Assembly: GCA_020633315.1 (NCBI GenBank)
Contig: JACKDV010000001.1
Location: 1-64,000 of the forward strand
Origin: Myxococcales bacterium
GTDB lineage: Bacteria; Myxococcota_A; Polyangia; Nannocystales; Nannocystaceae
Length of the DNA: 64,000 nt
Direction of reading: 5' to 3'
The notes beneath the pieces are model-generated. The model did no database searches, was not told the origin of the DNA, and worked only from the letters and a program-made list of their open reading frames with translations. The position numbers were made by a program, and so were the translations under genes. Within the stretch, counting starts at the first letter, position 1; every line of letters starts with the position of its first letter. This document shows, in pieces, positions 40,496 through 50,973 of this stretch.

Positions 40496-42124
40496 ATGCA
40501 CAACGTCCCCCTTCGTGCATCGGTCCTCGCCGTCGTCGCGTCGCTGGCCACTGGCTGCGATGATGATTCGGCGAGCCCGAGCTTCGATTCTTCCCCCATT
40601 GCCCTGCGCTCCGCGCCGGTGCCCCCCATCGGCCAGGAGGTCGCCGTTCCCGTCCACCTCGAGGACGGCGAGGAGCAAGAGGTCTCCGTCCTCGAGCTCG
40701 TCGCCCACGGAGCCCGGCTGTTCAACGCCAACTGGACCAGCCAGGAAGGGGCCGGCCGCCCGCTCACCGACGGCACCGGCGGCCCGCTCTCCGATCCATC
40801 CTCTCCCCTGGTATTCCCCCACAATTTCAACCGCGTATCCGGTCCCGACGCCAACAGCTGCGCCGGCTGCCACAACTTGCCTCGCTCCGGTGGCGGCGGC
40901 GACAACGTGGGCAACGTGTTCGTGCTGGCCAACCGCTTCGACTTCGCCACCTTCGATCCCACCGACCTCATCGGGGTGCGGGGCGGCGTGGACGAGCTGG
41001 GCAACCCGGTCACGCTCCAGTCGATCGCCAACGAGCGCAACACCCTGGGCATGTTCGGATCCGGGTACATCGAGATGCTGGCCCGCCAGATCACCGAGGA
41101 TCTCCAGGCGATCCGCGACGACCTCGATCCCGGGGACTCGTCGGTGCTGGTGTCCAAGGGGATCACCTACGGCACCCTCTCGCGCAACCTCGACGGCAGC
41201 TGGGACACCACCGCGGTCGAGGGCCTGCGACCCGACGCGCTGGCGTCCTCGGGGCCCGCGGATCCGCCCTCGCTGATCATCGCGCCCTTCCACCAGGCGG
41301 GCGCCGTGGTCTCGCTGCGGCAGTTCTCGGTCAACGCCTTCAACCAGCACCACGGGATCCAGGCCACCGAGCGCTTCGGCCAGGGCACGGATCCCGATGG
41401 GGACGGCTTCACCGACGAGATGACCGTGGCCGACGTGACCGCGGTGTCGATCTGGCAGGCCACCTTGCCCGTCCCCGGCCAGGTGATCCCCGACGACGAC
41501 GTCATCGAGGCTGCGATCGTGCACGGCGAGGAGCTGTTCGCCGACCTGGGCTGCAGCGACTGCCACGTGCCCGCGCTGCCGCTGGACGCGGGGGCGTGGA
41601 GCTTCGTGGAGCCCAACCCCTTCAACCCCCCGGGCAACCTGCAGCCGGGCGATGCCGATCCGGTGGTCGTGGACCTCAACGACGACGACCTGCCGCCTCC
41701 TCGCCTCGACGAGGAGGACGGGGTGGTGTGGGTCCCGGCCTTCACCGACCTCAAGCTCCACGACATCACCAGCGGTCCCGGGTCGCCCGATCGGGAGCCC
41801 CTGGACATGCAGTTCCCCGCGGGCTCGCCGGAGTTCTTCGCCGGCAACTCCCACTTCCTCACCCGCAAGCTGTGGGGTGTGGCCAACGAGCCGCCCTACT
41901 TCCACCACGGCAAGCACACCACTTTGCGCCAGGCGGTGCTGGCACACTCGGGCGAGGCGCTGGCCTCTCGGCAGGACTTCGAGGCGCTCGACGACTACGG
42001 TCGTGACTGCGTGATCGAATTCCTCAAGAGTCTCCAGGTCCTGCCGGCCGGGACCAAGTGGCGCGAGGTGGACGAGGACGGGCACAAGAAGCCCAAGCAC
42101 TGGCGCAACGCCTACCTCGACTGA
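40496..42124 (+). CDS. Di-heme cytochrome c oxidoreductase lipoprotein (DHOR/DUF1111-like)
   Basis: The ATG at 40496 starts a signal with lipobox (SLATGCDDD); 542 aa. There are two heme-c motifs, CAGCH at 122-126 and CSDCH at 353-357. Between them lies PFHQAGAVVSLRQFSVNAFNQHHGIQATERFG, and FLTRKLWGVANEPPYFHHG comes near the end. Those are hallmarks of the putative thiol oxidoreductase/di-heme oxidoreductase family, which is related to the MauG/cytochrome c peroxidase group. It is a periplasmic or surface redox protein; the electron partner is unknown. The 301-bp spacer upstream suggests its own promoter. Confidence 0.82.
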   Translation: MHNVPLRASVLAVVASLATGCDDDSASPSFDSSPIALRSAPVPPIGQEVAVPVHLEDGEEQEVSVLELVAHGARLFNANWTSQEGAGRPLTDGTGGPLSDPSSPLVFPHNFNRVSGPDANSCAGCHNLPRSGGGGDNVGNVFVLANRFDFATFDPTDLIGVRGGVDELGNPVTLQSIANERNTLGMFGSGYIEMLARQITEDLQAIRDDLDPGDSSVLVSKGITYGTLSRNLDGSWDTTAVEGLRPDALASSGPADPPSLIIAPFHQAGAVVSLRQFSVNAFNQHHGIQATERFGQGTDPDGDGFTDEMTVADVTAVSIWQATLPVPGQVIPDDDVIEAAIVHGEELFADLGCSDCHVPALPLDAGAWSFVEPNPFNPPGNLQPGDADPVVVDLNDDDLPPPRLDEEDGVVWVPAFTDLKLHDITSGPGSPDREPLDMQFPAGSPEFFAGNSHFLTRKLWGVANEPPYFHHGKHTTLRQAVLAHSGEALASRQDFEALDDYGRDCVIEFLKSLQVLPAGTKWREVDEDGHKKPKHWRNAYLD

Positions 42125-42159
42125 GTCGGGTGATCGGCGATCGAGCGCGGCCACCCGAC
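42125..42159 (+). terminator. Hairpin after the di-heme oxidoreductase gene
   Basis: GTCGGGTG (42125-42132) pairs exactly with CACCCGAC (42152-42159), starting at the base after the stop codon; the 19-base loop has some self-complementarity. No T-run. Confidence 0.45.
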
Positions 42160-42279
42160 CGGTTCGGGGGGCCGCGGCCTCGGCTTGCATTGCGCCGCGA
42201 CCACTGTCAAAACCGAGTCTCCGTTACGCGCCACGGATACGGCCGCCATGGCCGGGCGCGTCCCTAGGGAGACTCGAAT

Positions 42280-43713
42280 ATGAACAAGCACGCATTGATC
42301 GTCCTGAGCGCTCTGCTCCCCCTCATGGGGTGCCCGAGCGATGACGTCCCCGGTTCCGGCGAGAGCGGCGACTCCGGGGACGGTAGCTCGACCGGATCGA
42401 GCATGACCTCGCCGGCCACCGTCACGATGACGGGGGCCGATTCCTCCTCCTCGGCCGACTCGACCGCCGGATCCAGCGGGGCCACCGGAGATTCCGATTC
42501 CTCGACCGGGTCGACGCCCATGTGTGGCGACGGCGTGGTGGACGAGGGCGAGGACTGCGACGATGCGGGCGAGTCGGAGGCCTGCAACGTCGACTGCAGC
42601 GCCTCGATGTGTGGCGACGGCGTGACCAACGAGAGCGCGGGCGAGGCCTGCGACGACGCGGGCAACTCGCTGCTGTGCGACGCCGACTGCACCCCCTCGA
42701 TGTGCGGTGACGGCACGGTCAACCCGATCGCGCTGGAGGACTGCGAGGACGGCAACGACGACGACTTCGACTTCTGCTCCAATACCTGCATGGTCGCGCC
42801 GGTGGTCGTGCTCGACTCGGTCCACACGCTGAACACCGACACCGGCGAGCTCGACGGCATGGTGCTGCAGCACTTCGACGTGGCCACCGGCACCTGGTAC
42901 TCGACCGGCTTCGAGGTGCAGGAGGGCGCCACGCTCCGCGTGGTCGGCAGCCAGGCCCTGACCCTCGAGGTCGACGGCACCGTGGTCATCACGGGCACCG
43001 TCGATGTCTCGGGCGGCAACGGGGGCAACCCCACCACCAACATCTCCGCCTGCGATACCGCGGGGGCCGGCGGCGTCGCGGGCCCGGGCGGCTTCGACGG
43101 CGGTGTGGGGGCGGGCAACGGCGGCACGGGCACCGAGGACGGTGGTCCCGGGGAGGGCCCCGGCATGGCCCCGGCCGGCGGTGGGATCAGCTCGACTCAC
43201 ACCGCGGGCCTGTACGGAGGTGCGGGGGGCGGCGGCGGTGGCCACCTGACCCCGGGCGCCGACGGCAGCGCCAGCGGTGGGGGTACGCCGGGCGTGGGCG
43301 GTGAGATGCACATGAGCCTGCCGCCGCTCATCGGCGGTGGCGGTGGCGGTGGCGGTGGCGTGGAGCAGGACGGCCCGGTGGGCGACGGGCTCACCGACGC
43401 CGACGACGAGGGGGCCGGCGGTGGCGGTGGTGGTGGTGCGATCGCCATCCACTCCACCGTGTCGATCGCCGTGCTCGGCACCATCGATGCCTCGGGCGGC
43501 GACGGGAGCAGCGCTCCGGGCTGCGGGGACATCCCCGGCCTGGGCGGGGGTGGGGCCGGCGGCTCGATCGAGCTGGTCTCGCCCGCCACCGACGTGTTGC
43601 TGGGCGTGCTCGACGTATCGGGCGGCCTGGGGGGCTACCCGCTGAGCGACCTGCCGGCCTCGATCGGCATGGCCGGCGGCAACGGGGGCGACGGCAACGT
43701 CAGCGTGGTGTAG
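42280..43713 (+). CDS. Lipoprotein with Cys-rich repeats and Gly-rich domain
   Basis: The ATG at 42280 follows an AGGGAGA ribosome-binding site. The signal ends in a lipobox (LLPLMGCPSD); 477 aa. A Ser/Thr/Asp/Gly linker leads to three Cys-rich repeats of the CGDGVVDEGEDCDDAG type (about 85-170), known from myxobacterial surface proteins. The last 300 residues are Gly-rich with repeated beta segments (VDGTVVITGTVDVSGGNGG, VSIAVLGTIDASGGDGS, TDVLLGVLDVSGGLGG), which suggests a right-handed parallel beta-helix with Gly-rich turns. A surface adhesion or matrix role is plausible. No enzyme motif. Confidence 0.68.
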   Translation: MNKHALIVLSALLPLMGCPSDDVPGSGESGDSGDGSSTGSSMTSPATVTMTGADSSSSADSTAGSSGATGDSDSSTGSTPMCGDGVVDEGEDCDDAGESEACNVDCSASMCGDGVTNESAGEACDDAGNSLLCDADCTPSMCGDGTVNPIALEDCEDGNDDDFDFCSNTCMVAPVVVLDSVHTLNTDTGELDGMVLQHFDVATGTWYSTGFEVQEGATLRVVGSQALTLEVDGTVVITGTVDVSGGNGGNPTTNISACDTAGAGGVAGPGGFDGGVGAGNGGTGTEDGGPGEGPGMAPAGGGISSTHTAGLYGGAGGGGGGHLTPGADGSASGGGTPGVGGEMHMSLPPLIGGGGGGGGGVEQDGPVGDGLTDADDEGAGGGGGGGAIAIHSTVSIAVLGTIDASGGDGSSAPGCGDIPGLGGGGAGGSIELVSPATDVLLGVLDVSGGLGGYPLSDLPASIGMAGGNGGDGNVSVV

Positions 43714-43756
43714 CCGCGCGCGATCCCTGCGCACGGCCGGGGGGCGCCCGCGGACA

Positions 43757-45808
43757 TCAGTCGTCCTCGGGCGCCTCCTCGATCTCCCAGCGCTCGAACA
43801 CCGGCGGCGAGGCGTCCACCTCCACCAGGAAGCGGCTGGGTCGCAGCAGCTTCATGGGCCCGTCCCGCGCCTCCTCGAGGGTGGGGTAGCACAGGTACAG
43901 CTCGTCGGCGGCGCGGGTGGTGGCCACGTAGAACAGCCGCCGCTCTTCCTCGAGCTCGGGCGGGCTGCGCAGGGCCTGGGCCGAGGGGAAGCGCCCGTCG
44001 GCCATCCACAGCACGAGCACCACCGGCCACTCGAGCCCCTTGGCCTGGTGCACGGTGGACAGCACCAGCTTGTCGTCGGGCTCCCCCCCCGCCACCACGT
44101 TCTCGGCCGCGACTCCCTGCACCAGCGCCACCTCGTCGAGGAAGAGCTGCGCGTCGCGGTAGCGGTCGGCGTAGGTGGCCAGGTGCTCGAGGTCCTCGCG
44201 GCGCGTGGGCGCGTTGCTGAAGGTGCGGTCGGCATACTCGCCGTAGTGGGCCTCCACGATCCGCCGCAGCGCGTCGCCGGGCCCGGCGAGCACGTCCTGC
44301 TCGAGCTGCTCCCACAGCGTCGCGAGGGTGGCCAGCGACTCGCGCCCGCGCCCCCGCGAGGCCTGGCTGGCCTCCATCAGCACGCGCTCGGCGGGCGGCA
44401 GCCCGTGCCCTTGGTTGGCCGCGACCTCCGGCTCGTCGTCCGCGGGGGCCAGGCCGGCGATGCGGGCCGCGATCCGCTCCGCCGTCTGGGCGCCCACCCC
44501 CGGCCACTGCCGCAGCAGCCTCACCCACGACAGGCCGTCGCGCGGGTTCTCGCGGGCGCGCAGGTAGCTGACCACGTCCTTGATGTGGGCCTGCTCGAAG
44601 AACTTCACCCCGCTGCGGATCCCGAAGGGGATCTGGCGGCGCGACAGCTCCACCTGCAGCTCGAGGCTGTGGCTGTGGTTGCGGTAGAGCACCGCCATCT
44701 TGCGCAGGGGCAGCCCCTGCTCGTGGTGCAGCTCGAGCACCCGCTGGGCCACCAGCTCGGCCTGCTGGTACACGTCGCGCAGCGGGATCACGGCGGGCAC
44801 CATGCCGTCGCGCTTGATCGCGCTGAGCTGCTTGGGGTGCTGGCGGCGGTTGTGCGCGATGCAGCGGTTGGCCAGCGCGAGGATCTGCGGGGTGGAGCGG
44901 TAGTTGATGGTCAGCTCGAGCACCGCGGCCCTCGGGTGGCGGGCGGTGAAGCCCGCGATCTGCTCGAAGTCGGCGCCCCGGAACGCGTAGATCGACTGCG
45001 CGTCGTCACCCACCGCGGTGAGGCTGTTGCACGAGGCCGCCATGCCGTCGCACAGCGCTCCCTGCAGGGCGTTGATGTCCTGGTACTCGTCCACCAGCAC
45101 GTGGTCGAAGGCGCCGCGCAGCTCCTGGGCCACCGCCGCGTGCTCGGGGCGGGTGAGCAGCTCGTACCAGCGCGCGAGCAGGTCGTCGAAGTCGCACAGG
45201 CTCATGCTGCGCTTGCGCTCGTCGTAGCGGTGCAGCACGTCCTCGATGGCGGCCACCTGGTCCATCATGCGCGGCAGCCGGGCGGCCACGATCTCGGCCA
45301 CCGGCTGCTGCGTGCCCCGGGCCAGCCCCGCCACGTGCAATAGCTGCCGCGGCGGCGGGAAGCGGCGGGCGGTGAGGCGCTTGAGCCCCAGCTCGCCCAC
45401 GATGGAGCCGAGCAGGGTGCGGGCGTCCTCGGGATCGAGGATGCCGAAGTCGGGCGTGAGCCCCAGCGGATCGGCGTGGCGCCGCAGCAGGCGGTTGCCG
45501 ATGTGGTGGAAGGTCCCCGCGTAGCAGCGGCGCATGTCGATCTGCAGCAGGCCCTCGACGCGCTCCACCATCTCTCGCGCCGCCCGGTTGGTGAAGGTGC
45601 ACAGCAGGATCCGATCGGGGGGGCAGCCGGCCGCCACCAGTCGCGCCACCCGATAGGTGAGGGTGCGGGTCTTGCCCGTGCCCGCCCCCGCGATCACCAG
45701 CAGCGGCCCCGCGGGGGCCTCGACCACCGCGCGCTGCTGCGGGTTGAGGTCGTGGTCCGGGTCGAAGGGCAGCCGCGCGGGCGCCGAGGTCTTGAGCCGG
45801 TACTTCAC
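43757..45808 (-). CDS. UvrD/PcrA/Rep-family ATP-dependent DNA helicase
   Basis: The 683-aa protein is a superfamily 1A helicase: a Q motif (LNPQQRAVVEAPAG), Walker A AGAGTGKT at 40-47, motif Ia CTFTNRAAREM, Walker B VLVDEYQDIN, motif III VGDDAQSIYAFRGAD, motif IV YRSTPQILALANR, motif V VLSTVHQAKGLEWPVVLV and motif VI EERRLFYVATTRAADELYL. It unwinds DNA 3' to 5' in repair or replication. It lies 10 bp downstream of the peptidase gene, so the two are co-transcribed, although a functional link is not obvious. Confidence 0.9.
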   Translation of the reverse strand: MKYRLKTSAPARLPFDPDHDLNPQQRAVVEAPAGPLLVIAGAGTGKTRTLTYRVARLVAAGCPPDRILLCTFTNRAAREMVERVEGLLQIDMRRCYAGTFHHIGNRLLRRHADPLGLTPDFGILDPEDARTLLGSIVGELGLKRLTARRFPPPRQLLHVAGLARGTQQPVAEIVAARLPRMMDQVAAIEDVLHRYDERKRSMSLCDFDDLLARWYELLTRPEHAAVAQELRGAFDHVLVDEYQDINALQGALCDGMAASCNSLTAVGDDAQSIYAFRGADFEQIAGFTARHPRAAVLELTINYRSTPQILALANRCIAHNRRQHPKQLSAIKRDGMVPAVIPLRDVYQQAELVAQRVLELHHEQGLPLRKMAVLYRNHSHSLELQVELSRRQIPFGIRSGVKFFEQAHIKDVVSYLRARENPRDGLSWVRLLRQWPGVGAQTAERIAARIAGLAPADDEPEVAANQGHGLPPAERVLMEASQASRGRGRESLATLATLWEQLEQDVLAGPGDALRRIVEAHYGEYADRTFSNAPTRREDLEHLATYADRYRDAQLFLDEVALVQGVAAENVVAGGEPDDKLVLSTVHQAKGLEWPVVLVLWMADGRFPSAQALRSPPELEEERRLFYVATTRAADELYLCYPTLEEARDGPMKLLRPSRFLVEVDASPPVFERWEIEEAPEDD

Positions 45809-45818
45809 GGCCGGCGGA

Positions 45819-48200
<2,382 letters not shown>

Positions 48201-48305
48201 GGCGCGGATGATCGCAGTTGGGGCGTGGCGATGTCCACGCAAGCGATGCCCGACGGCTTGCCTGCGGGGGCCAAATGGTCGAAAACCCCGTCCCTAGCGA
48301 TCACC

Positions 48306-48743
48306 ATGTCCACGCTCGTCGAGAAGATCACCGCCCCCGACGTCCACCCCAAGGTCATCGAGGACTGCCTGCAGGTCATCGAGACCGAGGTCGCCTCCAA
48401 GAAGGGGCTGAGCGGTGCCGCGGTCAAGGCCGGCTACAAGGTGATCAAGGCGATCAAGCCCGGCATGATCAAGGAGGCGGTGACCAAGCTGCTGCCCGAG
48501 TTCGCCGAGGCGCTCGAGCCCATGTACGACAAGGCTGGTCGCGACGGCGATGCCTTCTCCAAGTACCTCATCGGGCACCAGGACGAGGCGGCCGACGCCC
48601 TGCTCGGGGTCACCGATCGCAAGGCCCACAACGCCAAGAACCAGACCCTCAAGAAGACCTACGATCGGCTGCGCGGCGGGGCCAAGACCCACGTGAGCGC
48701 GGCGGTCCCCAACCTCGCCAGGACCCTGGGCCGCTACGCCTGA
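48306..48743 (+). CDS. Small conserved helical protein (DUF6918-like)
   Basis: The ATG at 48306 starts MSTLVEKITAPDVHPKVIEDC; a longer start at 48231 would add 25 residues. The 145-aa protein is all-helical without signal or membrane segment. The text LSGAAVKAGYKVIKAIKPGMI ... LLPEFAEALEPMYDKA ... DEAADALLGVTDRKA is a conserved pattern I associate from memory with the uncharacterised DUF6918 family, mainly known from actinobacteria. No function is known to me. The next gene begins 25 bp downstream. Confidence 0.6.
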   Translation: MSTLVEKITAPDVHPKVIEDCLQVIETEVASKKGLSGAAVKAGYKVIKAIKPGMIKEAVTKLLPEFAEALEPMYDKAGRDGDAFSKYLIGHQDEAADALLGVTDRKAHNAKNQTLKKTYDRLRGGAKTHVSAAVPNLARTLGRYA

Positions 48744-48768
48744 GCACGATCGCAGCGAGGGTGGCTCG

Positions 48769-50076
48769 GTGTCGTCCGCCTCGGCCGCGCCCGCCTCGGG
48801 GCCCGGCCTCGGTCAGCGACGAGTGCTGACCACGTGGTGGCCGCTGGCCGCCTCGTGGATGATGATGGGGGCCGAGCAGCCCCTGGTGGGCGCGGTGGTG
48901 GCCCGGCTCGCCGAGCCCGAGGTGCAGCTCGCCGCCTACGGCAGCGTGGTGTACCCGCTGGCGCTGGTGGTGGAGGCGCCGGTGATCATGCTGCTGGCCG
49001 CCTCCACCGAGCTGTCCCGCGATCGCGTGGCCTTCCGGGCGCTGCGTCGCGTGGCCCACGGGCTCGGCCTGGGGCTCTCCCTGCTGCACCTGCTGCTGGC
49101 GGCCACGCCCTTGTTCGACGTGGTGGTCCGGCGGGTGCTCGACGTGCCCGCGGCGGTCCTCGAGCCCGCTCGCCTGGGCTTGCTGCTGCTGCTGCCGTGG
49201 ACCTGGTCGATCGCCTCGCGTCGCTTCCACCAGGGCCTGCTCATTCGCCACGGACGCGCGCGGGCGGTGGGCGTGGGCACGGCGGTGCGCCTGACCGTCA
49301 CCAGCAGCACCCTGGGGATCGGGCTGGGCCTGGCGGCGCCGGGGGTGGTGGTGGCCTCGGTGGCGCTGTCGCTGGGGGTGATGGCCGAGGCTCTCTATGC
49401 GGCCTGGCGCGCGCGCGAGGTGGTGCGGGCCCTGCCCGAGCACTCCGAGCGCGAGCCGCTGCGGGGCCGCGCCTTCTGGCGCTTCTACGTCCCGCTGGCC
49501 ATGACCCCGCTCATCACCCTGGCCATCCTCCCCTTCGGCACCGCGGCGGTGGCTCGCATGCCGCAGGCCCTGTGGTCGCTGGCGGTGTGGCCGGTGATCA
49601 GCGGCCTGGTGTTCGTGCTGCAGTCGGCGGGCCTGGCCTACAACGAGGTGGTGGTGGCGCTGCTCGACGAGCCCGGCGCCCGGGCGGCGCTGCGTCGCTT
49701 CAGCCTCACGCTGTCGCTGCTGGTCACGGCGCTGTTGGCCCTGCTCTCGCTCACGCCGCTGGCCGAGGGCTGGTTCTCCACCGTGGCCGGGCTCTCGCCC
49801 TCGCTGGCCGCCATGGCCGGCGCGGCGCTGTGGATGGCCTTGCCCGTCCCGGCCACCCGCGTGCTGCAGAGCTGGTACCAGGGCCTGCTGGTCAACGCTC
49901 GTCGCACCCGGGCCATCACCGAGGCGGTGGTGGTGTTCGGGGCGACCTGCGGCGTGGTCCTGGCTCACGGCATGCGGCACGGGAGCTCGTCGGGCCTGGC
50001 GATCGCGGTGGTCGCCTTCTCGCTGGGGCGGCTCACCCAGACCGCATGGCTGGCCTGGCGCGCGCGCGGGCTCTGA
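48769..50076 (+). CDS. Polytopic membrane transporter, MATE/ANKH-like (MOP superfamily)
   Basis: The GTG at 48769 follows the small gene closely. The 435-aa protein has about 12 hydrophobic helices in two halves. The first half starts WWPLAASWMMMGAEQPLVGAVVARLAEP, in the style of the MATE and ankylosis-protein branches of the MOP flippase superfamily, and the second half starts FWRFYVPLAMTPLITLAIL. Substrate unknown. The TetR gene 58 bp downstream on the same strand could control its expression, a common layout for exporters. Confidence 0.6.
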   Translation: MSSASAAPASGPGLGQRRVLTTWWPLAASWMMMGAEQPLVGAVVARLAEPEVQLAAYGSVVYPLALVVEAPVIMLLAASTELSRDRVAFRALRRVAHGLGLGLSLLHLLLAATPLFDVVVRRVLDVPAAVLEPARLGLLLLLPWTWSIASRRFHQGLLIRHGRARAVGVGTAVRLTVTSSTLGIGLGLAAPGVVVASVALSLGVMAEALYAAWRAREVVRALPEHSEREPLRGRAFWRFYVPLAMTPLITLAILPFGTAAVARMPQALWSLAVWPVISGLVFVLQSAGLAYNEVVVALLDEPGARAALRRFSLTLSLLVTALLALLSLTPLAEGWFSTVAGLSPSLAAMAGAALWMALPVPATRVLQSWYQGLLVNARRTRAITEAVVVFGATCGVVLAHGMRHGSSSGLAIAVVAFSLGRLTQTAWLAWRARGL

Positions 50077-50134
50077 TCCGAGCGCCCCTCCGCTGGCCAT
50101 TGACCAACGCTCGATCGCTGTCATCCTGCCGGGC

Positions 50135-50785
50135 ATGGCGAGGATCCGCCTCGGGACCGACCAGCGTCGGGCGCAGCTGCTCGAGCTGGGCGTGGAGCTG
50201 TTCGCCCGCGGGGCCTACGACGCGCTCACCACCGACACCATCGCCAGCGAGGGCGGCATCTCCAAGGGATTGCTGTTCCACTACTTCGGCAGCAAGCGAG
50301 GGTTCTACGTCGCCACCATCGAGCACGTGGCCCAGCTCCTGCTCGATCGCGTGGTGCTCGATCGAGCCCTCGCGCCCTACGAGTCGGTGCTCGACGCGGT
50401 CGAGCGCTTCCTCGACTTCGTGGTGGGCTACCCGGCGATCTACCGCGCGCTGCTCCGCGGGGGCCTGGGCGCCGACGGGGAGTCGCAGGCGATCGTGGAG
50501 CGCGTGCGCTGGACGATCGTGCACCGCGTGCTCGAGCTGCTCGATCCCGAGGCCGGCCCGGCTCCCGAGGAGCCCGTGCCGCTCGCCCACACCGCGGCCC
50601 TGCGCCTGTACGCGTGGGTCGGGGCCACCGAGGCGCTCAGCCTGGTGTGGATCGATCGCGGCCTGGCTCGCGATCGGATCCGTACGCTGATCATCGAGAG
50701 CTTCGCCCCGGTGCTCGCGGCGTGGCCCCGAGACCAGCGCGAGCGGGCCCGCGGGGCGGCCGAGCCCCGCTCGCCCAGCCCCTGA
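50135..50785 (+). CDS. TetR-family transcriptional regulator
   Basis: The 216-aa protein has a TetR N-terminal DNA-binding domain: LLELGVELFARGAYDALTTDTIASEGGISKGLLFHYFGSKRGFY, with the helix-turn-helix and the typical HYFGSK segment. The remaining helical part would bind an unidentified ligand. It probably represses the upstream transporter gene, itself, or both. No clear operator was found in the 58-bp spacer. Confidence 0.85.
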   Translation: MARIRLGTDQRRAQLLELGVELFARGAYDALTTDTIASEGGISKGLLFHYFGSKRGFYVATIEHVAQLLLDRVVLDRALAPYESVLDAVERFLDFVVGYPAIYRALLRGGLGADGESQAIVERVRWTIVHRVLELLDPEAGPAPEEPVPLAHTAALRLYAWVGATEALSLVWIDRGLARDRIRTLIIESFAPVLAAWPRDQRERARGAAEPRSPSP

Positions 50786-50973
50786 GTCCCGCCGCTCCCC
50801 AGCCGTACCGATCGCGCGTGGGATCGGAGCGTAAGGAGGACCTCCCTTTGCCGCGGCCCGGCGCTCGCAGACGATCCCGAGCCACGACGAAGCGAGCGTA
50901 GGAGGCTCCGCGGGCGGGCCGAACGTCATTCCGGGCTCGACAACGCCGCGGTGGGGGAGCGATCCTCTTTGCC